Positions 47,824 to 57,212 of a stretch of 64,000 nt of DNA are shown one piece after another. The position numbers were made by a program, and so were the translations under genes. Each line of letters opens with the position of its first letter. Position 1 is the stretch's first letter. The DNA is from Prochlorococcus sp. HOT208_60m_813B04 (lineage in GTDB: Bacteria; Cyanobacteriota; Cyanobacteriia; PCC-6307; Cyanobiaceae), in contig MWOU01000108.1 in assembly GCA_002025975.1 (NCBI GenBank), positions 25,608 through 89,607 on the forward strand, given 5' to 3'. The notes under the pieces were generated by a model that made no database searches, was not told where the DNA came from, and worked only from the letters and a program-made list of their open reading frames with translations.

Positions 47824-48574
47824 TATTAAAAGACATTAAATAATCACTTAGAAAGTTATAGTCAATATATGATTTTTTTAGTTTAGGGCCTTTAATTACA
47901 TTTGCCACATTATTCTCATCACCAAGACTGTCTAAAATACAATCTAATTTAATATTTTCCTCAAGAATAATTGGGATATTTGAAGGAACAAAAATTGTTG
48001 GCAAGTTAGCTGCCAAGGAAGATTTTAATCCTGGATTGGAGTCTTCAAAAACAATTGAGTTGTTTTTATTTATACCACTTAATTGGATTGCCTTTAAATA
48101 TGGTAATGGATTTGGTTTCTTTAATTCAACGTCTTCGCTTGAAATAATGAACTCAAAAGGGTTGAATCCATTAAAAAGATAATCAACAAGTAGATTGACC
48201 TGAATTCTTGAACTTGAAGTAACAATAAATTGTCTTACTTTTTTTTTATGTAATTCATTTATTAATCTAAAAACACCAGTTTTTAAACTAACGCAATTTT
48301 TTTTTATAATTTCTAAATAATGAATCTGCTTTGTTTCATGAATTTTGAGGATTAATTCTTCTGAGAAATCATCATTATTAGATCTAGCGTAATAAGCAAT
48401 CCTATTTTTGCCACCATTTATCTTCAGAAGTTTTATATATTTATTAGTATCCCAATTCCAATCAATACCAAGGTCCTTAAAAGCATTATTAAAAGCAGGT
48501 AAATGGGCCTCTAATTCAGTATTTGCGATGGTACCATCTAAATCCCAATAAACACCCTCCAGATAAGTCACCAA
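47810..48574 (-). CDS. HAD-superfamily hydrolase (CbbY/phosphoglycolate phosphatase-like)
   Basis: The 254-aa protein has HAD motif I in GVYWDLDGTIANTELEAH, a helical cap, motif II in QFIVTSSSRIQV (Thr/Ser), motif III Lys in VELKKPNPLPY, and motif IV in IVFEDSNPGLKSSLAA. It belongs to the beta-phosphoglucomutase/CbbY/Gph branch of phosphatases or mutases, with Asp nucleophile in DLDGT. The substrate is not deducible. The start is a TTG at 48574, or a GTG one codon on. It overlaps ycf20 by 14 nt. Confidence 0.85.
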   Translation of the reverse strand: MVTYLEGVYWDLDGTIANTELEAHLPAFNNAFKDLGIDWNWDTNKYIKLLKINGGKNRIAYYARSNNDDFSEELILKIHETKQIHYLEIIKKNCVSLKTGVFRLINELHKKKVRQFIVTSSSRIQVNLLVDYLFNGFNPFEFIISSEDVELKKPNPLPYLKAIQLSGINKNNSIVFEDSNPGLKSSLAANLPTIFVPSNIPIILEENIKLDCILDSLGDENNVANVIKGPKLKKSYIDYNFLSDYLMSFNNAKN

Positions 48575-48586
48575 TAAGAATTATTT

Positions 48587-48664
48587 TTATTTACGGTAAA
48601 ATACAAGAGCAATTATTGCTGGTCCTGCTAACGCAACTACAGCCAAAGGAATAAGTGTTGCCAT
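48587..48664 (-). CDS. 25-aa single-helix membrane protein (possible Psb30/Ycf12-like subunit)
   Basis: ATG at 48664 gives ATLIPLAVVALAGPAIIALV then FYRK and TAA. It is one hydrophobic helix with a central Gly-Pro and a basic end, the size of photosystem subunits. The AGPAIIALV segment resembles the AGP-IIF motif of Psb30 (Ycf12). No upstream in-frame start precedes a stop, so the protein is really this short. Assignment to Psb30 is tentative; another tiny thylakoid subunit is possible. Confidence 0.5.
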   Translation of the reverse strand: MATLIPLAVVALAGPAIIALVFYRK

Positions 48665-48746
48665 GATTAATGAATATGTTTTGTGATACTATTTTTACAA
48701 ATAAATGACGAAACTGTACTGATACGTTACAAGATTGAATTAAATT

Positions 48747-49094
48747 ATGAAATCATGGACATGTATAGAAAATTGTGGAGCTTGTTGTAAATTCGAATTG
48801 AACGAAAGAAGCGATTTGGCTAACAAACTTAACAAAGAAGATATAGCGTTGATAAATTCGATGACAGCTAAAGACGGTTGGTGTAAAAACCTAGACAGAG
48901 AAAATAAAAGATGCTTAATTTATGAAACCAGACCACACTTTTGCAGGGTAAATGAATTTTCAACTTCATTTAAAGGATATTTGAAATCTGGTGATAAATT
49001 TTTAATAGATTGCTGCAAACAACATATTTCATCAAATTATGGATACCAAAGTAAAGAGATGAAAACTTTTAGAATCGCTGTTTCAGGAAAATGA
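48747..49094 (+). CDS. YkgJ-like cysteine cluster protein
   Basis: The 115-aa protein has the CxxxCxxCC-type cluster at the N-terminus (WTCIENCGACCKFEL), then two more cysteines (GWCKNLDRENKRCLIYETRP, HFCRVNEF) and late DCCKQHI. This family is thought to bind zinc or an Fe-S cluster; its role is unknown. The last 4 nt overlap the first GDT1-like gene as ATGA, implying translational coupling with a metal-ion transporter, which hints at metal handling. Confidence 0.85.
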   Translation: MKSWTCIENCGACCKFELNERSDLANKLNKEDIALINSMTAKDGWCKNLDRENKRCLIYETRPHFCRVNEFSTSFKGYLKSGDKFLIDCCKQHISSNYGYQSKEMKTFRIAVSGK

Positions 49095-49417
49095 ATAGTA
49101 AATTAGAAAAAAAAGAAAACAATCTAGAAAAAAGTTTTTTTTCAATATTTATAACGACTTTTACAACAATTTTTATTGCTGAACTTGGCGATAAAACTCA
49201 GATAGCCACATTAATGCTTTCTGCCGAATCGGGCAGGCCAATAGTTGTTTTTCTTGGAAGTTCTCTTGCATTAATAAGCTCTAGCATAGTAGGAGTTCTT
49301 ATTGGTAAATGGGTATCAAAAAAAATATCTCCTAGCAAATTTGCATTATCTACTGGTACTTTAATGATATTGATAAGTATATTTTTAGCTTATGAAACAT
49401 TCAAAAATTATTTATAA
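49091..49417 (+). CDS. GDT1/TMEM165 (UPF0016) half-size cation transporter, first copy
   Basis: The 108-aa protein has three hydrophobic segments and the family signature E-x-G-D-K-[TS] in FIAELGDKTQIATLML. Full-length GDT1 proteins carry two such halves; here each half is a separate gene. Members move Mn2+ or Ca2+ against H+; in cyanobacteria they are linked to manganese export from the cytoplasm to the lumen. It is coupled to the cysteine-cluster gene upstream (ATGA), and its stop abuts the ATG of the second half. Confidence 0.88.
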   Translation: MNSKLEKKENNLEKSFFSIFITTFTTIFIAELGDKTQIATLMLSAESGRPIVVFLGSSLALISSSIVGVLIGKWVSKKISPSKFALSTGTLMILISIFLAYETFKNYL

Positions 49418-49720
49418 ATGGTTTTAAGTTTATTACTATCAACATTTCTAACCGTTTTCATAGCTGAATTAGGTGACAAAACTCAACTAGCTACTTTAAC
49501 TATAAGTGGCACTTCAAATAAACCATTAGCAGTTTTTCTAGGATCTTCTTCAGCACTTGTTTTTGCAAGTTTACTAGGAGCTTTAACAGGTGGTTCTATT
49601 TCAAGTTTTTTACCCGAAGTAGTTCTTAAGTCAATAGCTTCCATTACATTTTTCATCATTGGTATTAGGCTTTTTATCAACTCTTTCACCATCGAAAAAG
49701 AAGAAAAAGAAAATAATTAG
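49418..49720 (+). CDS. GDT1/TMEM165 (UPF0016) half-size cation transporter, second copy
   Basis: The 100-aa protein carries the signature VFIAELGDKTQLATLTISG and three hydrophobic stretches (LLLSTFLTVF, VFASLLGALTGGSI, SITFFIIGIRLFI). Its start codon follows the stop of the first half directly (TAA ATG). The two halves most simply form a heterodimer with inverted topology equal to one full transporter. The tail (FTIEKEEKENN) is charged. In a window with chlorophyll and photosystem genes, manganese handling is a reasonable role. Confidence 0.88.
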   Translation: MVLSLLLSTFLTVFIAELGDKTQLATLTISGTSNKPLAVFLGSSSALVFASLLGALTGGSISSFLPEVVLKSIASITFFIIGIRLFINSFTIEKEEKENN

Positions 49721-49792
49721 TTTTAAGCTTGGATAATAAGGTGTAATAATGAGGTGTATCCCCCTAAATTAATTTATAATTTCATTTAGATC

Positions 49793-52015
49793 ATGTTCAC
49801 ATCATCTTCAATAATTGATAATCTTAATCAGTCAGAAGGGTTAGAATATAAAAAATTATGCAGATTATTAAAAATAACAAAGAAATCTGATAAGGATAAA
49901 TTAGATATAGCTTTAACAGCTCTAGAAAAACTTGAAATAATTAATAAAAATGAAAATGACGAATATACTTGTTTAAAGGATAGTGATCATCTTGTCGCCA
50001 AAATAAGATGTAGTAGTAAAGGCTATTGCTTTGCTGTAAGAGGAAAAGACAAAGAAGATATCTACATTAAAGAAAATCTGCTTAACTATGCATGGAATGG
50101 AGATAACGTTTTAGTAAGGATAATAAAAGAGGGATATAGGAGAAGATCACCTGAAGGAATAGTTGATTGTATTCTTGAAAGATCAAATCAAATACTTCTC
50201 TCTAAAGTAGAAGTAATAAACAATGATGTATTTGCAATCCCAATAGATGATAGGATCCTTTCTAAAATTAAACTTCCAAAAGAGAATAAAAAATACACTT
50301 TCAATCCAGACAATAAGAATATAGTAAAAGTTGAGATTGATAGATTCCCCATAGGTCAAGAAGAAGGACTAGGTCATGTGATACAAGAACTAAAACTAAA
50401 TAATAGTGAAAACTATGATATAGACTTTGTTTTATCTAAAAGCAATATAGTTAAATCATACGATTTTAATCATGTTGAATCAAAAAAAATAGAACAAAGG
50501 GAGAGGATAGACCTTACAGATAAAAACTCTTATTTATTCAAAAGTTGGAATTCTAATAATTCCCCAATGCTCCCAATGATTCAAATAGAGCAGGAAAAAA
50601 ATAAAAATACTAAATTATGGATACATACAAATAATCTTGCTGAAAGAGTAGATCTAAATAGTAAAAAATCTCTAGAAATATTATTCAAAGGCTTTGAATC
50701 ATTACCCTTATTAAATGATTGGCAAAACTACCTTGGTGAAGCCATAAGAAATGATTCTGAATTTAAATTTGGTGAAAAGAATGAAGCAATAAGCCTCTGT
50801 GTCAGTTTAAATAGTGATAATGAAATAATTGATTGGTCATTTCATCTTACTTTAGTAAAATGCGCTCTTATTGTTGGAAGTGATCATACTGAAGCGCTCA
50901 TATCAAGAAAAAGCAAATCAAGAATAACCTCTCGGGTATTAAAACCTATAAAGGAATATGTTGACGATTTAGATAAAATACTAGAAATTTCATGTTCATT
51001 CAGAGAAAACCATCTTTTGGAGGGTAAGGTGGAAATTCCTGCGCCACTGAATAAGATTGAAGCACTAGAAGAATTTTTTATTCACAATCCAGCTGAATAT
51101 TCAAAAGGATATTTTGAATCATTAAATAAAGAAGATTGCCAAACCTACCTTTCACCAATATTATATGAAGCTAATTTAATATGGTTCAAACATTCAAATC
51201 AATATGGCTTAAAAAGTGCAGGATACATCTCAAATGGAATAGATTACATTAATGCTAATGAAATTATCAAATATTCAGAATTTATTGATAATGATTTAGA
51301 GCTTAATGAAGATGGCAATTTGACATTTAGTCAAGTAATTAAATTATGTAACGACGATAATAAAAAAAGAATCTTACATAAACTTCTAATTAATGAATTT
51401 AAGGACAATGAAATAAGGTTGATATCTAAGGATCATGATAATGATGAATCAGAAAAATTATTTATTTCTCCATGGACAATTCCTGGATTTGACTTCACAA
51501 ACCTTATAAATCAGTACTGCATTTTTAATATGATAATAAATGGTAAGAAATCAAAGAAAAATAATATAAATGAAATTCATATATCTGAGAGTAATTCATT
51601 AGAGTTGGTAAATTGGGATATATTTAATTCATCAATTTCAAAAAATCTAGAAATATTATTTAACAAGTTTGTGATAGATAAACTTAATGAATTCAAGTAC
51701 AAAGTTAACCAATATAAATCTAATATGATAAATATAAAAAAAGTAAGAAAAGCAGAAAAATTACTAGGCAATATTTATAGTGGGTTTATTTTATCAGTGC
51801 AAACATATGGTTTCTTTGTTGAGATATCAGAACTAAATGTAGAGGGTTTAGTACACGTAAGCACTCTTAATAATGATTGGTATGAATACAGGTCAAGGCA
51901 AAATCTATTGATTGGAAGAAAATCTAAAAAATCATATAAAGTTGGAGATGCAATAGAAGTAAAAATAATAAAAGTCGATATTCTTAAATATCAAATTGAT
52001 TTAGAATTAACATAA
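49793..52015 (+). CDS. RNase II/R-like protein with degenerate RNB catalytic site and C-terminal S1 domain
   Basis: The 740-aa architecture resembles RNase R: an N-terminal winged-helix-like part (residues 1-60), a cold-shock-like part (IRCSSKGYCFAVRGKDKEDI near 72), an RNB-like core, and a C-terminal S1 domain (GNIYSGFILSVQTYGFFVEI near 660). In the core, the stretch after RIDLTDKNSY aligns with the catalytic IDxxxxxDxDDA block, but it reads NSNNSPMLPMIQIEQ (about residues 253-267), without the aspartates. The second block, normally SPxRRYxDL, reads SPWTIPGFDFTNLI. It probably binds but does not cut RNA. No frameshift is seen. Confidence 0.75.
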   Translation: MFTSSSIIDNLNQSEGLEYKKLCRLLKITKKSDKDKLDIALTALEKLEIINKNENDEYTCLKDSDHLVAKIRCSSKGYCFAVRGKDKEDIYIKENLLNYAWNGDNVLVRIIKEGYRRRSPEGIVDCILERSNQILLSKVEVINNDVFAIPIDDRILSKIKLPKENKKYTFNPDNKNIVKVEIDRFPIGQEEGLGHVIQELKLNNSENYDIDFVLSKSNIVKSYDFNHVESKKIEQRERIDLTDKNSYLFKSWNSNNSPMLPMIQIEQEKNKNTKLWIHTNNLAERVDLNSKKSLEILFKGFESLPLLNDWQNYLGEAIRNDSEFKFGEKNEAISLCVSLNSDNEIIDWSFHLTLVKCALIVGSDHTEALISRKSKSRITSRVLKPIKEYVDDLDKILEISCSFRENHLLEGKVEIPAPLNKIEALEEFFIHNPAEYSKGYFESLNKEDCQTYLSPILYEANLIWFKHSNQYGLKSAGYISNGIDYINANEIIKYSEFIDNDLELNEDGNLTFSQVIKLCNDDNKKRILHKLLINEFKDNEIRLISKDHDNDESEKLFISPWTIPGFDFTNLINQYCIFNMIINGKKSKKNNINEIHISESNSLELVNWDIFNSSISKNLEILFNKFVIDKLNEFKYKVNQYKSNMINIKKVRKAEKLLGNIYSGFILSVQTYGFFVEISELNVEGLVHVSTLNNDWYEYRSRQNLLIGRKSKKSYKVGDAIEVKIIKVDILKYQIDLELT

Positions 52016-52083
52016 ATAAATTTTCACAAAATATATTATGGAAATATTAACCAAAAAAAATTTAAGAAAACTTTTTTATAATT

Positions 52084-52524
52084 ATGTTTAAGAAAAAATA
52101 TTTACTTTTAACTCTTTTTTTAATAATTATTTTTCAAACTTTATTATATATAAATAATAATCAGAAAACTTCATTTAGATACTTTAAATGGACCCTTCAA
52201 GAAGTAAGCATAGGTAAGTTAATCAGTATTTCGTTTTTTTCTGGTTTATTTGTAAGCACTTTATTGAATACAACAATTACTAGTGCAAGTTTCAGAAAAA
52301 AAACTTTCGAGAATGTGGAAGATGATTTTGTATCTAATAATGAGGAAGAAATGGAACCAAACATTGAGATACCGCCTCAAAGGGATATTAGAGAAACTCA
52401 ACCAACAATTTCAGTTAATTACAGAGTCGTCAAAAATATGAATGATAATAATTTAGAAAAAGATCAAAGTTATTCAAATCAAGATATTAAAGATGACTGG
52501 GATAATGCTGATAATGATTGGTAG
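52084..52524 (+). CDS. Two-helix membrane protein (LapA/DUF1049-like), unknown
   Basis: The 146-aa protein has two membrane segments: LLLTLFLIIIFQTLLYI (residues 6-22) and GKLISISFFSGLFVSTLL after FKWTLQEVSI. A polar, acidic tail of about 75 residues follows, ending DWDNADNDW. The hydrophobic arrangement with FRYFKWTLQEVSIGKLI in between looks like the LapA/DUF1049 type, which is linked elsewhere to envelope assembly. The family assignment is tentative. It follows the RNB-like gene by 68 bp. Confidence 0.55.
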   Translation: MFKKKYLLLTLFLIIIFQTLLYINNNQKTSFRYFKWTLQEVSIGKLISISFFSGLFVSTLLNTTITSASFRKKTFENVEDDFVSNNEEEMEPNIEIPPQRDIRETQPTISVNYRVVKNMNDNNLEKDQSYSNQDIKDDWDNADNDW

Positions 52525-52583
52525 AAAAATAAATTAATTAAAAAATGTTTTTTTAATTTATAATAAGTAAAATTGTTTTTTTT

Positions 52584-53150
52584 ATGGAAGAAAATTTAGA
52601 CAAAAATATTGAAGTAAATAAAGAAATATCTGACAACACTACTAAATCAAACTCTGAGGAAATAAAAGTACCTAAATCAGAACAAGTTATCAATATGGAT
52701 ATAAATAATGGTGATTCTGCAACTAAAGTTGTTAAAAAAAATGAAATTAAAACTCCTGAAAAACCTATAACAAAACCCAAAAAAGAAATCCCAGTAGAGA
52801 AAAAGCCTTTCCAAGAATTTATTAACATACACTTAATTCCTTCTCTTACTGAGGAAATTAATCAAAGAGGATTAGAAATAAACAATATTAACCTCACTAA
52901 TACAAATAGACCTATTGCTGGAGATAAATGTTGGGTAATAAATTGTGAGATTAAAGATACATGTAACTTTTGGTTATCCTTTGAGAAGGATGACATTAGT
53001 TCATTAAAAAGTATTTCTTTATCAAAGCCTAATCAAAAACCAAGTATTATTGAATCTTTTCTTATTGACGAAAAAAGAATTACCCTAAAATTAATTATTT
53101 CAAGAGTGCTTCAAAGATTGAATGGACAAAAATTAATAGGAGTTAATTAG
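52584..53150 (+). CDS. DUF2996 family protein
   Basis: The 188-aa protein has a Lys/Glu/Asn-rich disordered N-terminus (about residues 1-70, including KPITKPKKEIPVEKKPFQEF) and a C-terminal conserved domain: HLIPSLTEEINQRGLEINNI, RPIAGDKCWVINCEIKD, and LIISRVLQRLNGQKLI. This matches DUF2996, a cyanobacterial/plastid family without an established function. No membrane segment is present. The gene lies 80 bp ahead of acsF. Confidence 0.7.
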   Translation: MEENLDKNIEVNKEISDNTTKSNSEEIKVPKSEQVINMDINNGDSATKVVKKNEIKTPEKPITKPKKEIPVEKKPFQEFINIHLIPSLTEEINQRGLEINNINLTNTNRPIAGDKCWVINCEIKDTCNFWLSFEKDDISSLKSISLSKPNQKPSIIESFLIDEKRITLKLIISRVLQRLNGQKLIGVN

Positions 53151-53230
53151 AAAAACATTAACACCAAGTTAACTTTTCCCTCGAAAATACAAATCATAGT
53201 AAATAATAGTATTAATAAACCAAATAAAAG

Positions 53231-54403
53231 ATGGCTCAATCAACTGTTGAATCAAAAAATAAAAAAGATATTAATAATGGAAAGATACCAGCAAAAGAAA
53301 CAATTTTGTCCCCAAGATTCTACACAACAGACTTTGAGTCCATGGAAAATATGGATTTGTCAATAAACGAGGAGGAATTGGAAGCTATATGTGAGGAATT
53401 TAGGAAAGATTACAATAGACACCATTTTGTAAGAAATAGTGAATTTGAAGGCGCTGCAGAAAAATTAGATCCTGAGACAAGAGAGCTTTTTGTTGATTTT
53501 CTCGAGGGAAGTTGTACTTCAGAATTTTCAGGTTTTTTACTTTATAAGGAACTTAGTAAGAGAATTAAAGTCAAAAACCCTCTACTTGCAGAATGTTTTG
53601 CTCATATGGCCAGAGATGAAGCAAGACATGCAGGTTTTTTAAATAAATCAATGAGTGACTTTGGACTTCAGTTAGATTTAGGTTTTTTAACAGCCAATAA
53701 AGATTACACTTATTTCCCTCCAAGAAGTATTTTTTACGCTACTTATTTATCTGAAAAAATAGGTTATTGGAGATACATAGCAATTTATAGGCATCTCGAA
53801 AAGAACCCTGATAGCAAAATTTTTCCACTATTTAATTACTTTGAAAATTGGTGTCAAGATGAAAATAGACATGGGGATTTCTTTGACGCATTAATGAAAG
53901 CACAACCACGTACTGTTAAATCTTTAAGTCACAAAATTACCATTGGCGGCTCTACTTTTACACACCCATTATTTGACTACTTCCATAGGTTTAGATATTT
54001 TTTGAATAATCTTCCATTAACATCCAAGTTATGGTCTAGGTTCTTTCTATTAGCTGTATTTGCAACTATGTATGCAAGGGATTTGGGAATTAAAAAAGAT
54101 TTCTACAGTTCTTTAGGTTTAGATGCCAGAGATTACGACCAGTTTGTCATTAATAAAACAAATGAAACTGCAGCTAGAGTTTTCCCTGTAGTTATGGACG
54201 TTTATGATAAATCTTTTTATGGAAGATTAGATAAAATAGTAGAGAATAATAAGGTTCTTTCCGATATTGCAAACAGTGAAAGAAATAAAGTATCTAAAAC
54301 TTTTAAAAAACTACCTAAATACTTATCAAACGGTTACCAGTTATTAAGACTATACTTATTAAAACCTCTTAACAGCAAAGATTTCCAACCTTCGATTAGA
54401 TAA
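53231..54403 (+). CDS. acsF: Aerobic Mg-protoporphyrin IX monomethyl ester cyclase
   Basis: AcsF (CycI/ChlA) forms the isocyclic ring of chlorophyll using oxygen and a di-iron centre. The 390-aa protein shows [18 protein letters not shown], the ferritin-like ligands [33 protein letters not shown] and [16 protein letters not shown], giving the paired ExxH sets. The start ([16 protein letters not shown]) is an ATG. Its presence implies aerobic chlorophyll synthesis. A 98-bp gap separates the tldD gene; a promoter for acsF probably lies in the 80 bp before it. Confidence 0.96.
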   Translation: MAQSTVESKNKKDINNGKIPAKETILSPRFYTTDFESMENMDLSINEEELEAICEEFRKDYNRHHFVRNSEFEGAAEKLDPETRELFVDFLEGSCTSEFSGFLLYKELSKRIKVKNPLLAECFAHMARDEARHAGFLNKSMSDFGLQLDLGFLTANKDYTYFPPRSIFYATYLSEKIGYWRYIAIYRHLEKNPDSKIFPLFNYFENWCQDENRHGDFFDALMKAQPRTVKSLSHKITIGGSTFTHPLFDYFHRFRYFLNNLPLTSKLWSRFFLLAVFATMYARDLGIKKDFYSSLGLDARDYDQFVINKTNETAARVFPVVMDVYDKSFYGRLDKIVENNKVLSDIANSERNKVSKTFKKLPKYLSNGYQLLRLYLLKPLNSKDFQPSIR

Positions 54404-54434
54404 TCTTTAATACAGAGAAGATTTATAGACCCAT

Positions 54435-55856
54435 ATGCTTTCGTCACAAATCAAATCAAATGAAATCGTTTTTGGTAGTTGCAATAAAGATTTATTAGAA
54501 GAAATTATTTTCTACGGCATTGGACTTGGTGCTGATTTTGTAGAAATATTTATAGAGAATACTGACAACTCAAGCGTTTTAGCTGAGGAAGATTTTATTA
54601 CAAGTGTAAGTCCATCATTTGGAAGGGGTGCTGGCATTAGAATCTTCAAGGGGAAAAAGGATGGATTTGTAAGTACAAATGATCTAACAAAGCATGGCTT
54701 GATGAGATCGGTATCTCAGGCTATTGAGATGTTAGACATAACAGAAAACAAAAGAGAAGTATTTAACGGTTTAAATAAACATAGGGACTATAGTTTATCC
54801 AAGAAAAACTGGATTAATGAAGTCCCATCTATTCATGAGATAAGTGAAAAACTACTAGTCAGCACAAAATCTTTAAAAAAAAATAATAAAATAATAACTA
54901 GAAAAGGAAGTTACTCAAGAAATCTTCAAGAAGTGATTATAGCCTCCAGTGACGGAACCTATGTCTCAGATATTAGATTGCATCAAACAGTTGGACTCAA
55001 CGTAATTGCAAGTGATGCGCAATATAGATCTAGTGGAAGTAGAAGATTTGGATCCTCAGGAATGCCTAATGAATTCAGATTATGGGATCACGAAAAAGCA
55101 TCTAATGATGTGTTTGAAAGCTCAATGAACATGTTGTATGCAGATTATGTTGATGCAGGACAAATGCCTGTTGTATTAGCTAATAAATTTGGTGGGGTTA
55201 TATTCCATGAAGCCTGCGGTCATTTACTTGAAACAACTCAAATAGAGAGAGGAACAACACCATTTGAGAATAAATTGAATGAAAAAATTGCACATGAATC
55301 TGTAACAGCAATAGATGAAGGGATATCAGAAGGATCCTTCGGTTCATTATCAGTAGATGATGAAGGTATGGAACCCGAAAAATCAGTTCTTATAAAAGAT
55401 GGAATTTTAAAAAAATTTATATCCGACAGGGCAGGTGAATTAAGAACAGGCCATAAAAGAACAGGAAGTGGAAGAAGACAAAATTATTCTTTTGCTGCAG
55501 CTTCAAGAATGAGAAATACTTATATAGCTAAAGGTGAGTACTCGAAAGAGGATTTAATCAATAGTATTAGTGAAGGGCTTTACTGCAAATCAATGGGTGG
55601 TGGCAGTGTAGGTGCTACAGGACAATTTAATTTTGCGGTAGAAGAAGGTTATCTTATTAAAAATGGAAAATTAACTAATCCAGTAAAGGGAGCAACATTG
55701 ATTGGTGAGGCTAAAGAAGTTATGCCAAAAATATCAATGTGCGGAAATGATCTCGAATTGGCTCCTGGATTCTGTGGATCCATTAGTGGAAGTGTCAACG
55801 TAACTGTTGGCCAACCTCATATTAAGGTTGATTCAATCACTGTTGGCGGAAGATAG
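54435..55856 (+). CDS. tldD: TldD metalloprotease subunit
   Basis: TldD pairs with TldE to form a zinc protease that trims peptides, including modified microcin precursors and unfolded peptides. The 473-aa protein carries the HExxxH motif in GVIFHEACGHLLETTQIERG, the third-ligand region MGGGSVGATGQFNFAVEEGY and the end NVTVGQPHIKVDSITVGG. The N-terminus (EIIFYGIGLGADFVEIFIEN) is the beta-domain. tldE begins four bases after its stop, so the heterodimer subunits are coexpressed. 473 aa is full length. Confidence 0.92.
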   Translation: MLSSQIKSNEIVFGSCNKDLLEEIIFYGIGLGADFVEIFIENTDNSSVLAEEDFITSVSPSFGRGAGIRIFKGKKDGFVSTNDLTKHGLMRSVSQAIEMLDITENKREVFNGLNKHRDYSLSKKNWINEVPSIHEISEKLLVSTKSLKKNNKIITRKGSYSRNLQEVIIASSDGTYVSDIRLHQTVGLNVIASDAQYRSSGSRRFGSSGMPNEFRLWDHEKASNDVFESSMNMLYADYVDAGQMPVVLANKFGGVIFHEACGHLLETTQIERGTTPFENKLNEKIAHESVTAIDEGISEGSFGSLSVDDEGMEPEKSVLIKDGILKKFISDRAGELRTGHKRTGSGRRQNYSFAAASRMRNTYIAKGEYSKEDLINSISEGLYCKSMGGGSVGATGQFNFAVEEGYLIKNGKLTNPVKGATLIGEAKEVMPKISMCGNDLELAPGFCGSISGSVNVTVGQPHIKVDSITVGGR

Positions 55857-55859
55857 TAT

Positions 55860-57212
55860 ATGAATTCAAGAGAAATCACAACTCAAATCTCTAAAGCTGC
55901 AGATTTACTAAATCTTAAAAAATGGGATTATGGAGCAAGCTTTTCTAATGATTATTCTGTACAAGTAGATAAAGGAGAGGCTAAACAACTTAAGGCATCA
56001 CAAAAGCAAATTTTAACTATAAGAGTTTGGAATCAATCTAATCTAGTTGGTATTACTACAACAAGTGACATTAGTGAATCTGGTATTCAGAAGGCTCTTA
56101 AGCAAGCCAATATAGCTTCTGATTTCGGCAATAAGAATGAAACTACAGAATTTTCACCACTAGCGAAGGATCCTATTAAAGTTAAGGAAGTTAAAAAAAG
56201 AAATCCTGTTGGAATAAAAAAATTACTTACAGTTTTAAGAGAAGCGGAAGTAAAACTATTAGAAAGTCATGAATCCATAAAATCTGTTCCATATAATGGT
56301 TTATCTGAGAGTTTCTTTGAGAGAGTTTATGCAAATAGTGAGGGTGCCTTTCGAAGTTATTCCAAAAGTCAAGCAGCACTATATTTATATGCAAGAGCAG
56401 AAGAGAAAAATAAGAAGCCTCGTAGTTCAGGTTCTGTAAAACTGGGATATGGAGCTGATGATATAGATATAGAGTCGTGTATTAAAGAGGCTTCAAATAA
56501 AACAATTTCTCATTTAAATTATTCAACTATTAAAACTGATAAATATTTAATATGTTTTTCCCCAGATTCTTTTTTAACTATCATTAACGCCTTTAGCTCA
56601 ATGTTTAATGCTAGAAGCATCATAGATAGAGTGAGCTTATCTAATAAAAATTCAATCGGAGAGAAACTATCTACAGAAGCACTTAATATTTATGATGATG
56701 GCCTTCATGAAAAGAATATTTCTTCAACACCATTTGATGGAGAGGGAACCCCAACCAAAAGACTATGTCTAATTAACAGAGGGAGAATTGAAAATTTTAT
56801 ACATTCTGAATCAACTGCAAGAATATTTAAAACGACTCCCACTGGCCACGCTGGACTAGGATCAAAAGTCTCAGTATCTCCTGATTGGATAGTAGTTGAA
56901 AAATCAGATGAAAACTTTGATCTAAAAACATCACTAGATCACTCTACTTATGAGGGAGAATTTGTTTATATAGAAGAGTTAAATGCAATCCATGCAGGTG
57001 TCAGAGCAAGTCAAGGTTCATTTTCTCTTCCATTTGATGGATGGCTCTACAAAAACGGAAAAAAAATCTCAATAAAATCTGCCACCGTAGCAGGAGATAT
57101 CAAATATCTTTTAAAAAATATAGTAAATATTGAATCAAGCCAGGAGGTAACAACAGGTGGAATTTCTCCACATATATGGGTAGATGAATTATCAATAACT
57201 GGTGACGCGTGA
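55860..57212 (+). CDS. tldE: TldE/PmbA metalloprotease partner subunit
   Basis: PmbA/TldE is the non-catalytic mate of TldD. The 450-aa protein shows RVWNQSNLVGITTTSDISE, then SFFERVYANSEGAFRSYSKS and EFVYIEELNAIHAGVRASQG with the SFSLPFDGW loop. No HExxxH is present, as expected for the E subunit. It starts four bases after tldD. Its stop and the next start overlap as GTGA, so fmt is translationally coupled to it. Confidence 0.9.
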   Translation: MNSREITTQISKAADLLNLKKWDYGASFSNDYSVQVDKGEAKQLKASQKQILTIRVWNQSNLVGITTTSDISESGIQKALKQANIASDFGNKNETTEFSPLAKDPIKVKEVKKRNPVGIKKLLTVLREAEVKLLESHESIKSVPYNGLSESFFERVYANSEGAFRSYSKSQAALYLYARAEEKNKKPRSSGSVKLGYGADDIDIESCIKEASNKTISHLNYSTIKTDKYLICFSPDSFLTIINAFSSMFNARSIIDRVSLSNKNSIGEKLSTEALNIYDDGLHEKNISSTPFDGEGTPTKRLCLINRGRIENFIHSESTARIFKTTPTGHAGLGSKVSVSPDWIVVEKSDENFDLKTSLDHSTYEGEFVYIEELNAIHAGVRASQGSFSLPFDGWLYKNGKKISIKSATVAGDIKYLLKNIVNIESSQEVTTGGISPHIWVDELSITGDA

